Assembly (NCBI RefSeq): GCF_003992005.1
Contig: NZ_RQVL01000013.1
Span: 1 to 63,255, forward strand
Direction of reading: 5' to 3'
DNA from: Veillonella sp. VA139
GTDB taxonomy: Bacteria > Bacillota > Negativicutes > Veillonellales > Veillonellaceae
Length of the DNA stretch: 63,255 bases
Positions 43,221 to 53,717 of this stretch are shown here, piece by piece. Under the pieces are notes generated by a model. That model searched no databases. It was not told where the DNA came from and saw nothing but the letters and a program-made list of their open reading frames with translations. The stretch's first letter is position 1, and the number at the start of each line of letters is the position of its first letter. A program made the position numbers and the translations under genes.

Positions 43221-44582
43221 TTATAATGTATACTCTGATTTTATTTTTTTATGGGCTGGATGTTTCCCCACTGCTTTCACGAGGCGTGGTCTCCAATGGA
43301 ATGCTGCTTGGTACGCTGCATAGCCAAAGATGATCACCGCCAAGCCCCCTTGGATAGGAACTTCGCCACAGGCATAGATAGCATAGCTATCATAGGCAAT
43401 GGCTACTGCACTCATCACATAGATGAGACGGCGCAATCCCATAGTAGCCCCCTCAATGGACAACATCTTATTCACTGCCACGCAGCACAGAATATAAGGG
43501 AATACATTAGTCACTACTGCTAGATTAACGAGCTGCGCAAACTGTTCATTCAAACTTTCATCGGTAGTCATCAACGCTAAGACAGCTTGCAATGCCAAGA
43601 GAATGAAAATACCGCGCACCGGAGAATCTACTCGATTCACACGAGCGAATACTTTTGGAAAGAATCCTGCTTCTGCACAGCTTTTAAACACACGGCTCAA
43701 AGTGAATTGCCATCCCATGATGGCTCCGAAGCATGACACCGCCATGAGTGCCATCACGATTTTACCTACTGTGCCATTGAACATATACGCAAAGACGAGA
43801 CCGAAAGGCGCGGTGGAGTTCACTAACTCGATGTTAGGAATAATACCCGCCATAATATTCGTAGATACAATATAAACCACGGCTACTGCCAAAGTGCCAA
43901 AAAATGTCGCTATAGGTACATTCTTTTTAGGATTCTCAACGGCATCTGCATTGGCCGCCGCCGATTCAAAGCCTAAAAAGCCCCACAATGTGAGGGAAAT
44001 GGACTGACTGACCGCATCAAATACGGGCAGTTCTTGTGGATTCCAAACAGATACAAACATGTCTGGATCGAACCAAAACCAACCAAACACGCCAATAAAC
44101 AAGACTGGCAACATCGTTCCCCAAATGGTAATGTTACTAATGCGCCCTGTGCTCTTATTGCCTCGCACATTGACTAGGGCTGCCACCATGAGCAGCACGA
44201 TAGTTGCTACACTCACTTCTAATGGTGAAAGCTGTACATCAAATAACACAGCCCCATACCCTACGATGGATATGGCGATGGCAACATTGGCAATGACCAA
44301 GGATACTGCATAGGAGTAGTTCGCCATAAAATGACCAGTCCTCCCGAAGGCATATTCTACATAGCCTCCTAAGCCACCAGCTTTCTTTGTAAATAAACCA
44401 CATTGGGCAAAAATATAGGCTAAGGTCAAGGACCCTAGTACCGTAATAATCCATGATAGGATAGAAATGGTGCCTACCTGTGCTAATTGCGACGGTAGCA
44501 TAATAATTCCAGCACCCAACATATTGGCTGCCACGATGGACGTCAGTTGGAATACAGACATTTTTTTAGCGGTGGTTTTCAT
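43221..44582 (-). CDS. potE: Putrescine/ornithine-type antiporter (PotE/CadB family)
   Basis: The 453-residue product has about twelve helices and closely follows the PotE pattern: NMLGAGIIMLPSQLAQVGTISI (read as two blocks, about 20-41), GGLGGYVEYAFGRTGHFMANY, LTLWGFLGFESAAANADAVENP and ELVNSTAPFGLVFAYMF. PotE and CadB exchange a polyamine for its amino acid precursor. Veillonella species carry putrescine or cadaverine on their peptidoglycan and some strains need polyamines for growth, so import of a polyamine would make sense (inference). No decarboxylase gene is adjacent. An unusually structured leader precedes it. Confidence 0.9.
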   Translation of the reverse strand: MKTTAKKMSVFQLTSIVAANMLGAGIIMLPSQLAQVGTISILSWIITVLGSLTLAYIFAQCGLFTKKAGGLGGYVEYAFGRTGHFMANYSYAVSLVIANVAIAISIVGYGAVLFDVQLSPLEVSVATIVLLMVAALVNVRGNKSTGRISNITIWGTMLPVLFIGVFGWFWFDPDMFVSVWNPQELPVFDAVSQSISLTLWGFLGFESAAANADAVENPKKNVPIATFFGTLAVAVVYIVSTNIMAGIIPNIELVNSTAPFGLVFAYMFNGTVGKIVMALMAVSCFGAIMGWQFTLSRVFKSCAEAGFFPKVFARVNRVDSPVRGIFILLALQAVLALMTTDESLNEQFAQLVNLAVVTNVFPYILCCVAVNKMLSIEGATMGLRRLIYVMSAVAIAYDSYAIYACGEVPIQGGLAVIIFGYAAYQAAFHWRPRLVKAVGKHPAHKKIKSEYTL

Positions 44583-44606
44583 GTATCAAGCCCCTCTCCA
44601 TACATC

Positions 44607-44687
44607 GCTTGCAAACGTTGCAAGCATCCGTGTCATCAAAACCGCTAGCGCAACTAGTCCGTACGGAATGGGTTCGGATGTAGCTAC
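44607..44687 (-). promoter_or_regulatory. Structured leader upstream of potE
   Basis: Within 80 bp are a perfect hairpin GCTTGCAA/TTGCAAGC (44607-44625), the palindromes CGCTAGCG (44643-44650), TCCGTACGGA (44658-44667) and GTAGCTAC (44680-44687), and a long-range pair CATCCG (44625-44630) with CGGATG (44675-44680) that would close the whole into one domain. The stretch is more GC-rich than its surroundings. It lies 25-105 bp before the start codon. A cis-acting RNA or a cluster of operators are both possible. Confidence 0.45.
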
Positions 44688-44853
44688 GCAATTTCATTCA
44701 TTTATCGCCTTATTGTAACACCTTTTACCCCTCATGGATAGATGTTTTTTTACAATTTTTCTAGGATTCCTATAACTTTCTACCATTTCTCTATCATCCT
44801 ATGATATACTATAGAATATATACATTGTCCATGTGAAAAGAAAGGATGTCCTT

Positions 44854-46278
44854 ATGCAAGATCAAATCATTCAACTCTTGGGGGATGTAAATGGGTTCCT
44901 ATGGAACAATATCATCATTGCACTCCTCATCATCGCTGGCGTTTGGTTCACTGCAACTACTCGCTTTGTACAATTACGACAACTACCTGAAATGTTCCGC
45001 ATCTTAAAATCTGGTGCTGGCGAAAAAAGTAAAGGAGACCATCACATTTCACCATTCCAAGCATTCTGTATCAGTGTTGCCTCTCATGTTGGGGTTGGTA
45101 ATATCGCTGGTATCGCTATTGCTATCGCCTTAGGTGGTCCAGGTGCTATATTCTGGATGTGGTTCATCGCTCTACTCGGTGCGGCTACTAGTTTCATCGA
45201 AAATACATTAGGTCAAATCTACAAAGAGCGTTTACCTGACGGATCCTTCCGTGGCGGTCCATCCTATTACATCCGCCATGGCTTGAATAGCCCGTTCTTA
45301 TCAGTCTTGTTTGCCATCTTAATCAGCGTTACTTACGGCTTAATCTATAACTCTGTACAGGCTAATACGATTGCTATTGCCGTACAACCTTGGAATATCG
45401 ATGCTTCTACTACAGGCTTGATTGTAGCTGCTTTATCCGCCTTAGTTATCTTCGGTGGGGCTAAGCGTATTGCCCACACAGCAGAATTTTTAGTTCCTTT
45501 CATGGCAGGTTTATATTTCCTCATCGCCTTGTACATCGTGATTGCTAATATCACCGTATTACCAGCAGTTATTTCTGCTATCTTTACCAATGCTTTCACC
45601 ATCGATTCTGCTACTGGCGGTTTCATCGGTGCTGCAGTTATGCAAGGAATTAAACGGGGCTTGTTCTCTAACGAAGCCGGTGAAGGTTCTGTACCAAATG
45701 CATCCGCCTCTGCCGATGTAAACCACCCTGTTAAACAAGGTCTCATCATGGCTCTCGGTGTATTTGTGGATACTATGCTTGTATGTACTGCATCTGCATT
45801 CATCGTCCTTGTATCTGGAGACTACGCGCATACTGATTTAACTGGTATCGCCTTGGTGCAACACAGTATCGGTCAACAACTAGGTTCTTGGGCTCCTGCC
45901 TTAATCGCTCTCTTCGTGTTCATGTTTGCGTATAGCTCCATTTTAGGCAACTATTTCTATGGGGAAGTCAATATTGCACATATGACAAAGAATAACAAGT
46001 TTGCTGTGAACCTTTTCCGCATCTGTGTCATTATTATGGTTTATGTAGGTTGTGTTTCTGAGTTAAACTTAGTTTGGAACTTGGCCGACTTATTCATGGC
46101 ATTCCTAGTGCTTTGTAACATTACCTCCATTCTTCGACTTGGCAAACTGGTAACAATTGCACTGAAAGATTACTTTGAACAAAAATCTCGTGGTATTGAA
46201 GATCCAATCTTCGACCGTGCTATTTTACCAACTCAAAAAGGCATATCTTGGTGGCATAAAGGTCACGAAAACGAATAA
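44854..46278 (+). CDS. Sodium/alanine (AGCS family) symporter
   Basis: The product has 474 residues from the ATG at 44854 (AAAGGATG upstream). AGCS signatures include FQAFCISVASHVGVGNIAGIA (read as two blocks, about 65-85), GGPGAIFWMWFIALLGAATSFIE and KRGLFSNEAGEGSVPNASA near 275. It imports alanine, glycine or a related amino acid with sodium. An extended -10 (TGATATACT) lies near 44802-44810. Confidence 0.93.
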   Translation: MQDQIIQLLGDVNGFLWNNIIIALLIIAGVWFTATTRFVQLRQLPEMFRILKSGAGEKSKGDHHISPFQAFCISVASHVGVGNIAGIAIAIALGGPGAIFWMWFIALLGAATSFIENTLGQIYKERLPDGSFRGGPSYYIRHGLNSPFLSVLFAILISVTYGLIYNSVQANTIAIAVQPWNIDASTTGLIVAALSALVIFGGAKRIAHTAEFLVPFMAGLYFLIALYIVIANITVLPAVISAIFTNAFTIDSATGGFIGAAVMQGIKRGLFSNEAGEGSVPNASASADVNHPVKQGLIMALGVFVDTMLVCTASAFIVLVSGDYAHTDLTGIALVQHSIGQQLGSWAPALIALFVFMFAYSSILGNYFYGEVNIAHMTKNNKFAVNLFRICVIIMVYVGCVSELNLVWNLADLFMAFLVLCNITSILRLGKLVTIALKDYFEQKSRGIEDPIFDRAILPTQKGISWWHKGHENE

Positions 46279-46289
46279 TAGCATACTGA

Positions 46290-46315
46290 AAGGGTCCCGA
46301 AGGGACCCTTTTTTT
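46290..46315 (+). terminator. Terminator of the AGCS symporter gene
   Basis: AAGGGTCCC and GGGACCCTT pair around GAA, followed by seven T. Confidence 0.92.
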
Positions 46316-46325
46316 GTGCAAAAAT

Positions 46326-46361
46326 AGAGGAACGTTGACACTATAGAATCAACGTTCCTCT
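46326..46361. repeat. Dispersed intergenic hairpin, copy 4 (between the AGCS gene and addA)
   Basis: AGAGGAACGTTGA pairs perfectly with TCAACGTTCCTCT. It differs from the other copies at one position in each arm (A to C and T to G), and both changes together keep the pairing. It lies between two convergent genes. Confidence 0.8.
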
Positions 46362-46397
46362 GTTGTATATATGAGTTATTTTCTTATAACAAGAACT

Positions 46398-49300
46398 CTA
46401 TACAGGTATAGCCCGCTCCAATCGGAAGGAATAGATGTATACCTCTTTCACAGGGTATGGTGTCAATCGTTCCAAGGCTTCTTTATAGAGCATGAGCTGA
46501 ATGCGATAGCGTTCTACCAAGGCTTCTTCGTCTAGTCGGTCTGTTTTATAATCCACTAGGACCCAAGTGCCGTCTTCTAGGAATGCTGTATCGATGATCC
46601 CTTGTAGGAATAGTTCTTCTCCATCTAGCATATCTGGATACACTCGATTCGCTGGAAATAGCATGCTAAATGGTAGTTCTCGTTCCACTCGCTGTGCTGT
46701 TAGCAATCGTTGTCCTAGGTCAGACTGAAAGAAATCATAAATCCGTTTTTCACTGATGGCCTTCCGTTCTTCATCCGTCAAGTATCCTTGTAATGCTAGC
46801 GAATCCAAAGTTTCTCGCAAAGATGGTCGTGTGTAGTTTTCCAATGGCAACCACTGCATCACTTCATGCATGAGAGTACCCCAACGGGCACCACTGCGAA
46901 TCGGCGTAGATTCATTCATGGAAGATAAGCCTACGTCGAAGGGTCCTAGGTCTACTATACTATCGCCTATTAACATACCTTCTACGGAACTATCTAAGTC
47001 CTTACTAGCGTCTACTACGAGTAGTTCAGACCCATCTGGTGTCCCAGATTCTCCTTCTATATTACTGTTATGTTGCTCTGTTCGATAGTCCGGCTCAATC
47101 ATCTGTTTCGCCAATTCTTCCATCTCCACAAAGCGACGTTTGATTTCAGACACAGAAATTTTCCCTGCCCGCTCTGTAGAACTTTCATAAGGATACACAG
47201 AGGTCAATCGGTCCACCACGATAGGATCTAGTGGTGGCGCTTCCACTGGCAATTGGGCTCGTACTTGCTCCAGAATATCTACTTTTACGGACGGTGTTTC
47301 CTGTGAAACACTGTAATCATTTCCATCATGAACGTGGAAGGATACAGGACAATTTTTGTATGGTATATCTGGGAATTGCGGGCTTTCTACCTCCGCAAAT
47401 TGACGTAACTGCGCGCCTCCTGCAACATGGCGAGCTAAACTTCGCAAAATCCAATCTAAATAGGAATTACACCCTAGAATCTGTTCTTTTGTGAAAGCAC
47501 TTTCACCCCACTGCAAGACAGGGGCTACCCATTCGCCCATTTTCTTCGTCGCCGGTCGGTCCGTAGAGCCATTGATAGACCCCTTTCGATAGCCTGTGAT
47601 ATACAGCTTATCTTTAGGCCGAGTTAATGCTACATAGAGGATACGCTCCTCTTCGGCTTTCAAATTTTCTTCTAAGGCTTGGCGCACAAAAATCCATGGC
47701 ACAGAGTTATACATCACACGCAAGTCTGGGAAATACCCTTTTAAGCCCACTCCATATTCCTTGTGCAATAGCAAGGATCGGTTCAAATCCATCTTGTTAA
47801 AGCCCTTTTGAGTACCCATAAGGAATACTACAGGGAATTCTAAGCCCTTACTTTTGTGGATGGTCATAATGCGCACCACATTGTCCGCTTCACTCACTGT
47901 TTTAGCGACACTGAGGTCTTCTCCAGATGCCTGTAAGCTTTCAATAAAGCGCAAGAACCGGAATAAGCCACGGTAATTGCCATTTTCATATTGTTTGGCG
48001 CGCTCATACAAGGCTAGCACATTGCCACGGCGCACCAAACCATTCGGCATAGCACTCACGTATTCCACCACATGCAAGGTGTCGTAGATGTGCCAAATTA
48101 AGTCCGTAATGCCTTGACGGCGAGACATAGTCCGCCAAGTATCCATAGAGTCCACAAAGCGAATCCAGCCTGCATTCTGGGATGTTTCTACAAATGAGCG
48201 CAATCCACTCCACAAGCTGTCCTCCCCTACGGATAGGCGAAGGCGCCCTAAATCGTTCGCATCCATCCCGATCAAAGGCGATTGCAAAACGATGGCCATG
48301 GGCAAGTCCTGTTCTGGATTATCGATAATTTGCAACAAGGACAGTACAAACTGCACTTCCATAGCACTGAAATAGCCGGATTTCTCTTCTGCATAGGCAG
48401 GGATGCCCTCTCGCCGTAGTAGGTCGATCATACGACTCGCGGACCCGGAGATAGACCGTTTCAAGAGCACAATGTCCCGCCATTCCATAGGACGGAAGGT
48501 GCCATCTTTATCTTGCACCATGGCCCCATTGTTCTTCAACTCTTGAATTTTACGGATGACAAAGAGCATTTCTTTTTCATCGTTCTCTAGGTCTTCTCCA
48601 TCTTCTAGTTCTGTTTGAGCTTTATCCTCATCACAGCAGAGAACGTGTACTTCTACATCGCCACCTACCCATTCTGGTGGCGCCTCTTCTACGATACGAC
48701 CTGTGTGGAGCGCCTCTGCCTCACCATAGGTAAGCCCCGCCCCTTCATCAGTCATAATTTGAGAGAAAATAAAGTTCGTCACATTTAGAATCGCCTCATG
48801 GGAACGGAAGTTTTGGGACAAATCGATGCGCCGTTCCACACCGTTCACATCGTGGTTAAAACGATGATACTTTTCCATAAATAGCTGCGGATCTGCCATG
48901 CGGAATCCATAAATCGACTGTTTTACATCGCCTACATAGAATCGATTGTCCCCACGAGATACTAAATTCACGATGGCCTCTTGGACGCCATTCGTATCTT
49001 GGTATTCATCGACCATCACTTCCTTGAAGGTCTCTTGTAACTCCAGCGCCACCTCAGATGGCTTGAGTTCTTCTGTAGATTCTGGGTCTACTAACAAGGC
49101 TAAGCATAGATGTTCCAAGTCGGAGAAATCGATCATACCCGCTTCTTGTTTTGCCCTCTGAAAGTCCTCATGGAATCGTTTCACCAACTCGATAATACCT
49201 CGTACCAACGGCACTAAGTACTCCATTTGCTCTCGCCAATCTGTTTCCGTAATAGCAAAGACACCTTTCGGCATGGCTTGCAGTATTTCTTTTCCTTCAG

Positions 49301-50222
49301 CCAAAATAGCTTTGATTTCGCTCAAGATAGCTGGGTCGCTTTCATTCATAGCCTTAGTGGCACGGAGTACGGGGAAACTAAATCCCCCAATACCGACTAC
49401 ACCCACATGCATAGCATCCCAGGTGTCTGCTTTTTGCATGGCTTGTAACAGCGTTTGCAATTCGCTGACCTTCTCCATCCATTTGTCGAACCCAGTACCT
49501 AACGTCGCCAACCGCTGTGCCTCTTCATAGCGCTCTAGAAGATACTCAATTTGTCGTTGTTGTTCTTTCCAAAATAATGTGCCCCAAGTAGTTTCTAACA
49601 AGGTTTGGTGTAAAGCACTTTCATAGGTAGTACAGACCTGATCTAACCAACGCATAGGCTGACTTTGCGCCAAGGCAAAGTTGTAAATTTGAAACACGGT
49701 CTCCCTCAAAACCTGGTCGGACCGTTCCGTGCTAAACATATCGCTCACATCGTAAATATTATACAAACCTTGTTCGTAGGCTTCTAACAAAATGGCATCT
49801 AGAACATCGTAGCGCATAAGCGCCAATTCCCCTTCATTACCGATGGTGAAAGACGGGTCTATATCTAGTTTATAAAAATAACTGCGGATGACCCATTGGC
49901 AAAAGGAGTGCAATGTGGAAATATGGGCGGACGGCAACATATTCAATTGTTCTTCTAAGTAGGCATCCCCTGTGGCTTGAAATTCTTCTGCTAGTTTCAC
50001 CCCGATACGGGCTTTCATTTCCGCTGCTGCCGCCTTTGTGAAAGTCACCACCATCAGTTCTTGAATACTTAGTTCTCGCCGTTTCAGGCGTTGTATCATA
50101 CGCTCTACGAGGACTGCCGTCTTACCGGATCCCGCCGCAGCAGACACCAAAATAGTTTGAGATGGTAACTGCCCTGGTCTAGGTGCATCAATAGCGCTCT
50201 GTTGCGCATCAGTCCATTTCAT
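46398..50222 (-). CDS. addA: Helicase-exonuclease AddAB, subunit AddA
   Basis: The 1274-residue product has the UvrD-type Walker A VSAAAGSGKTAVLVERM (about 27-43), ELMVVTFTKAAAAEMKARIG, MVDEYQDTNGVQEAIV and the VALTRPKDKLYITGY motif. The C-terminal nuclease domain shows GTLMHEVMQW and WVLVDYKTDRL. It processes double-strand DNA ends up to recombination hotspots with AddB. It overlaps addB by 14 bases. Confidence 0.96.
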   Translation of the reverse strand: MKWTDAQQSAIDAPRPGQLPSQTILVSAAAGSGKTAVLVERMIQRLKRRELSIQELMVVTFTKAAAAEMKARIGVKLAEEFQATGDAYLEEQLNMLPSAHISTLHSFCQWVIRSYFYKLDIDPSFTIGNEGELALMRYDVLDAILLEAYEQGLYNIYDVSDMFSTERSDQVLRETVFQIYNFALAQSQPMRWLDQVCTTYESALHQTLLETTWGTLFWKEQQRQIEYLLERYEEAQRLATLGTGFDKWMEKVSELQTLLQAMQKADTWDAMHVGVVGIGGFSFPVLRATKAMNESDPAILSEIKAILAEGKEILQAMPKGVFAITETDWREQMEYLVPLVRGIIELVKRFHEDFQRAKQEAGMIDFSDLEHLCLALLVDPESTEELKPSEVALELQETFKEVMVDEYQDTNGVQEAIVNLVSRGDNRFYVGDVKQSIYGFRMADPQLFMEKYHRFNHDVNGVERRIDLSQNFRSHEAILNVTNFIFSQIMTDEGAGLTYGEAEALHTGRIVEEAPPEWVGGDVEVHVLCCDEDKAQTELEDGEDLENDEKEMLFVIRKIQELKNNGAMVQDKDGTFRPMEWRDIVLLKRSISGSASRMIDLLRREGIPAYAEEKSGYFSAMEVQFVLSLLQIIDNPEQDLPMAIVLQSPLIGMDANDLGRLRLSVGEDSLWSGLRSFVETSQNAGWIRFVDSMDTWRTMSRRQGITDLIWHIYDTLHVVEYVSAMPNGLVRRGNVLALYERAKQYENGNYRGLFRFLRFIESLQASGEDLSVAKTVSEADNVVRIMTIHKSKGLEFPVVFLMGTQKGFNKMDLNRSLLLHKEYGVGLKGYFPDLRVMYNSVPWIFVRQALEENLKAEEERILYVALTRPKDKLYITGYRKGSINGSTDRPATKKMGEWVAPVLQWGESAFTKEQILGCNSYLDWILRSLARHVAGGAQLRQFAEVESPQFPDIPYKNCPVSFHVHDGNDYSVSQETPSVKVDILEQVRAQLPVEAPPLDPIVVDRLTSVYPYESSTERAGKISVSEIKRRFVEMEELAKQMIEPDYRTEQHNSNIEGESGTPDGSELLVVDASKDLDSSVEGMLIGDSIVDLGPFDVGLSSMNESTPIRSGARWGTLMHEVMQWLPLENYTRPSLRETLDSLALQGYLTDEERKAISEKRIYDFFQSDLGQRLLTAQRVERELPFSMLFPANRVYPDMLDGEELFLQGIIDTAFLEDGTWVLVDYKTDRLDEEALVERYRIQLMLYKEALERLTPYPVKEVYIYSFRLERAIPV

Positions 50223-53200
50223 AGGTAGCCCCTCCTCTTTGTAATGCTTCCATCTTCTCCAATGCTTCCTCTTCGGTCATGGTCTTAATATAGCGATATC
50301 TGTTGCGTGTTCCATCAAAGCGACATAGGGCTTGGAACTCACAAAATTCACATGGTCGCCGTTTATCCTTTTGATAGGGACTAATAGGAAATTCTCCATC
50401 CATCATCTGTGTACCACTGTTGGAAATAATTTGTTTTGTGTATTCCTTCATAAGGCCAAATTGTTCCATCGTCTTCAAACTCTTGGATGTGCGACTATCT
50501 GGAGTGCCATCCTTTTTCAGAACAATCGGTACATAAGGGGAATTACTTTGGTAAGCCCTTGTCACATCTAAGGATTGTAACACGTCACCATCTACAAAAT
50601 ATCCACTGTTTTTCAATTGTTGGCCTTCCGATTTTTCTTCCTCTGCCCGTCTGTGATTCACGACTTCAGACAATTTCACTTGCGGATTCCGCACATACGT
50701 ATAGAGAGCAGCCGCCGTACCAATTCTATCCTGTGTATTCTTTTCCAATGCCAATAGATAGGTCATTAACTGCAATTTCAAACCGTAGTAAATTTCATCG
50801 GCACGCACCGTAGTGCCCCCTGATTTATAGTCGATAACTGCCGCATAATGACCAAGAGGCCCTCGATATTCATCGACACGGTCAATTTGACCTCGCAGTA
50901 CGATACTTTCACCGTAGTTCTTACCCAAGGGAATGCGTACTGGGTACCAACCAGATTCGCCCATGCCAAAACTTTGCTCTACTTCGGTAGTGGAAAACTC
51001 GCTTTTCTTAGACCAATCTACGAGACGTGCTACCGTAGCAGACAAGGTGGATGTTAATCGAGTATACAATTGCGCTTCGTAGGCGTCTCGATCCTCTGTG
51101 CCCATCACTGCATCGGCCGCTTCACGACATAAGGATTCTTGTTCTTCCTCTGTTACATCACGCCATTGTCGACCTTGTTGTAATAAATATTCCCCTAAAT
51201 AACGCAATGTCTCGTGTAGAAAAGTACCGATTTCAGGGGATCCAAAGGATTTCACCTTCCGTGGGGCTAAGCGTAACGCATATTGGGCATAAAAACTGTA
51301 TGGACAGCGATGGTATCGTTCTAATCGTGTGACGGAACCCGTTAAGGCATCGCTGCGTAGCAATAACCCTCGCACAATACTCTGCTCAATCCGTGGCACC
51401 GTATTGGAATCAAACATACCTCGTGTGGCGAAGAACACCTCACCTCTGTAGCCCGATTCCAATCCCCAATTATAAAGACTCCACCATGTAGAGGAGATAG
51501 GGTCTCCTTTCATAAGGGCGCTCATGCGACTAGAAAAGAGGCCTAAGCTCTGGGATGGTCGCCATAAGTAGTCCTGTTCTCGTCCTTCTGGCATAGATAG
51601 TGGCGCTTCTTCTATAGCTGTCACATACCCATATTGCTGTAAACGGCGCACCACCAAAGACGGTTCCATTTTAGACCCTTCTTCATCGGATGTGACATAG
51701 GACAGGTGCAATCCTTGGCTAGCACGGGTGCAGGCTAAGTAGAACAAGAAATTTTCATTGAACATTTGCCCTAAAGCGCCCGCCGCTAGTTGCACCCCTA
51801 CCTTCGCCAAAGCAGTCCGCTCTTGGTCACGCAGAATGCCTTCGTCCCCCATTTTTCGAGGGAATACGCCCTCATTAAGGCCTAGCACATAGACTTCCTT
51901 CGCATCTGTCATATAACTGCGGTCGATGGTGGTAATGGTCACATGGTCCAACGATGGCGGTACCAAGGAGTAGGTCACTTCACCGAGTCCTTCTTCGATG
52001 ATGAGTCCCATCTCTTCAGCGCTTAATTCCTCTGTGCCCGTTACAGATGCACACTCCTCTAACAATTGAATAGCATGTTTATATAACTGTACATGGCTAG
52101 CACTTTCTTGCACATCCCCACGGTCTTCTGCTTCGTCATACCACTGTTTCAATTGCTCTGGTATGTGCCAATCTTGTATCGTTTGGTATAGAAACTCACT
52201 CCATTCCTGACCCCTATGTGGCAATTTACAGAAGTCATAAATAGGTCGTAATACTTGATGCAACACGCGATTATGCAACTCTTGCATCACAGCCCGTCGC
52301 TCAATATCGTCCTCGCCACCATAAGTCCATGTATCTCGGAGCCACGCCGCCCCTTGAATGCCGTATTCTAAACAATAGTTTTCTAATCGGTCTACTTCTT
52401 CCCGTGTGAAAGGAGCAAAATCCGTTTTCAGCAAGCGGAACACCGCATCATGGTCAAAAAAGGTGCGATATACATGGAATAGACCTTGCAAAAACTCCGC
52501 CAAAGGATGGCTAGTCATCATCTTCCGTTGATCCGAGAAAAAAGGGATGCCATAATTCATACACGCTTTTTCCAGTACATCACCATAAGACTCCATGTCC
52601 CGCACTATAATGGTACAGTCTTTCCAGCGATGCCCCTCTTCTTGACGGTATGCCAATATCTTCCGACATACCGCATCGGCTTCCCGTTCTCGATTGTAGG
52701 CGCTCACCATGGTCAACGAATCTTCGGTGGTGTTTGGTTTCATAGGTGTTCTAAAAAACTGTGCATTCAACTGCTGTAACACAGGTGTCCCACGATAGAC
52801 GGTGTTCATGTCATGCACCACTGCATCTGGATACCAAGCCATCATATCTCGGTACGTTTCCCACACACGGAAATACATAGACCCCTTTCGACTGTGCACC
52901 TCTTCCTCCAAGGATGGTAAGCTAATCGTCATATGGCAAGATTCACTGAGTGAAAACAACCGTTGAATCAGGCGATACTGCAAGGGCGTAAACCAATGGA
53001 ATCCATCCACAAAAACATGACATTGTTGCATCAGTGGCGACTGCGGTAAGATTTCGATCAATGTTTCCATGGAATCTTGAACGCCTAGTGATTCTAATGC
53101 TGCGTCGTAGCGTTCTAACAACAAGGATAATTCTTGTAATTTCCTGCCCAACACCATGGAATCCACTTGTTCCACTGCGCCAGACAAGTCCTCTGGCGTC

Positions 53201-53601
53201 ACTCCAAAGGCTTTACACTCCGTCAACAACCCTTGAATAACATCTCCAAAATGAGGTTGTTTCGCCGCTTGTTTAAACAAGTCCAATTCCCCTGCGGATT
53301 GCTTTAACAATACACGAAGGACTAGTTTTTTGCCAATCTCTGACAAACCGCCTTCTTTCACCTTGCCCAAGGATTGATACACTTGATAGGCTAACCGTGT
53401 CATACCCACTACGCGCACCGTAGTGAACCCTTTTTCTTGGCGGTACTCTGCTAACTTGCGCTCCATCATATACGTAGCTGGGTCTGGCACAAGAAGGATA
53501 ATCTGGTGATCTGGATAGTCTTGTAAAATTCGTTCTATCTCTGCGAAACAAGCTGTGGTCTTTCCCGTACCCGCTCCGCCAATATATAACTGTGGTTGCA
53601 T
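50209..53601 (-). CDS. addB: Helicase-exonuclease AddAB, subunit AddB
   Basis: The product has about 1130 residues from the ATG at 53601 (AAGGAG upstream). It has the nucleotide loop IGGAGTGKTTACFAEIE at the start and a C-terminal nuclease domain with GTFLHETLRYL, AAVIDYKSGG and four cysteines for an iron-sulfur cluster (one in YHRCPYSFYAQY and three in CEFCEFQALC). This is the normal AddB layout. It is the first gene of addBA. Confidence 0.95.
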   Translation of the reverse strand: MQPQLYIGGAGTGKTTACFAEIERILQDYPDHQIILLVPDPATYMMERKLAEYRQEKGFTTVRVVGMTRLAYQVYQSLGKVKEGGLSEIGKKLVLRVLLKQSAGELDLFKQAAKQPHFGDVIQGLLTECKAFGVTPEDLSGAVEQVDSMVLGRKLQELSLLLERYDAALESLGVQDSMETLIEILPQSPLMQQCHVFVDGFHWFTPLQYRLIQRLFSLSESCHMTISLPSLEEEVHSRKGSMYFRVWETYRDMMAWYPDAVVHDMNTVYRGTPVLQQLNAQFFRTPMKPNTTEDSLTMVSAYNREREADAVCRKILAYRQEEGHRWKDCTIIVRDMESYGDVLEKACMNYGIPFFSDQRKMMTSHPLAEFLQGLFHVYRTFFDHDAVFRLLKTDFAPFTREEVDRLENYCLEYGIQGAAWLRDTWTYGGEDDIERRAVMQELHNRVLHQVLRPIYDFCKLPHRGQEWSEFLYQTIQDWHIPEQLKQWYDEAEDRGDVQESASHVQLYKHAIQLLEECASVTGTEELSAEEMGLIIEEGLGEVTYSLVPPSLDHVTITTIDRSYMTDAKEVYVLGLNEGVFPRKMGDEGILRDQERTALAKVGVQLAAGALGQMFNENFLFYLACTRASQGLHLSYVTSDEEGSKMEPSLVVRRLQQYGYVTAIEEAPLSMPEGREQDYLWRPSQSLGLFSSRMSALMKGDPISSTWWSLYNWGLESGYRGEVFFATRGMFDSNTVPRIEQSIVRGLLLRSDALTGSVTRLERYHRCPYSFYAQYALRLAPRKVKSFGSPEIGTFLHETLRYLGEYLLQQGRQWRDVTEEEQESLCREAADAVMGTEDRDAYEAQLYTRLTSTLSATVARLVDWSKKSEFSTTEVEQSFGMGESGWYPVRIPLGKNYGESIVLRGQIDRVDEYRGPLGHYAAVIDYKSGGTTVRADEIYYGLKLQLMTYLLALEKNTQDRIGTAAALYTYVRNPQVKLSEVVNHRRAEEEKSEGQQLKNSGYFVDGDVLQSLDVTRAYQSNSPYVPIVLKKDGTPDSRTSKSLKTMEQFGLMKEYTKQIISNSGTQMMDGEFPISPYQKDKRRPCEFCEFQALCRFDGTRNRYRYIKTMTEEEALEKMEALQRGGATYEMD

Positions 53602-53670
53602 GTCCAACTCCTTTTCCTCTCAACACGTTGTATCTATCTCTATCCTATCATGTCTGGAGCACTTAGTAAA

Positions 53671-53704
53671 ATTGCCAGGTCCCTCAAGAGATTGACCTGG
53701 CAAT
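53671..53704 (-). terminator. Terminator between queF and addB
   Basis: ATTGCCAGGTC and GACCTGGCAAT form an 11-bp perfect stem, followed on the minus strand by TTTTAC. It ends the queTF operon. Confidence 0.85.
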
Positions 53705-53717
53705 AGTATGTATGTAA

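Noticed and set aside
45345-45803. A 152-codon frame antisense to the AGCS symporter gene
   Set aside because: The plus strand encodes a well-conserved transporter; the antisense frame shows no recognisable protein features.
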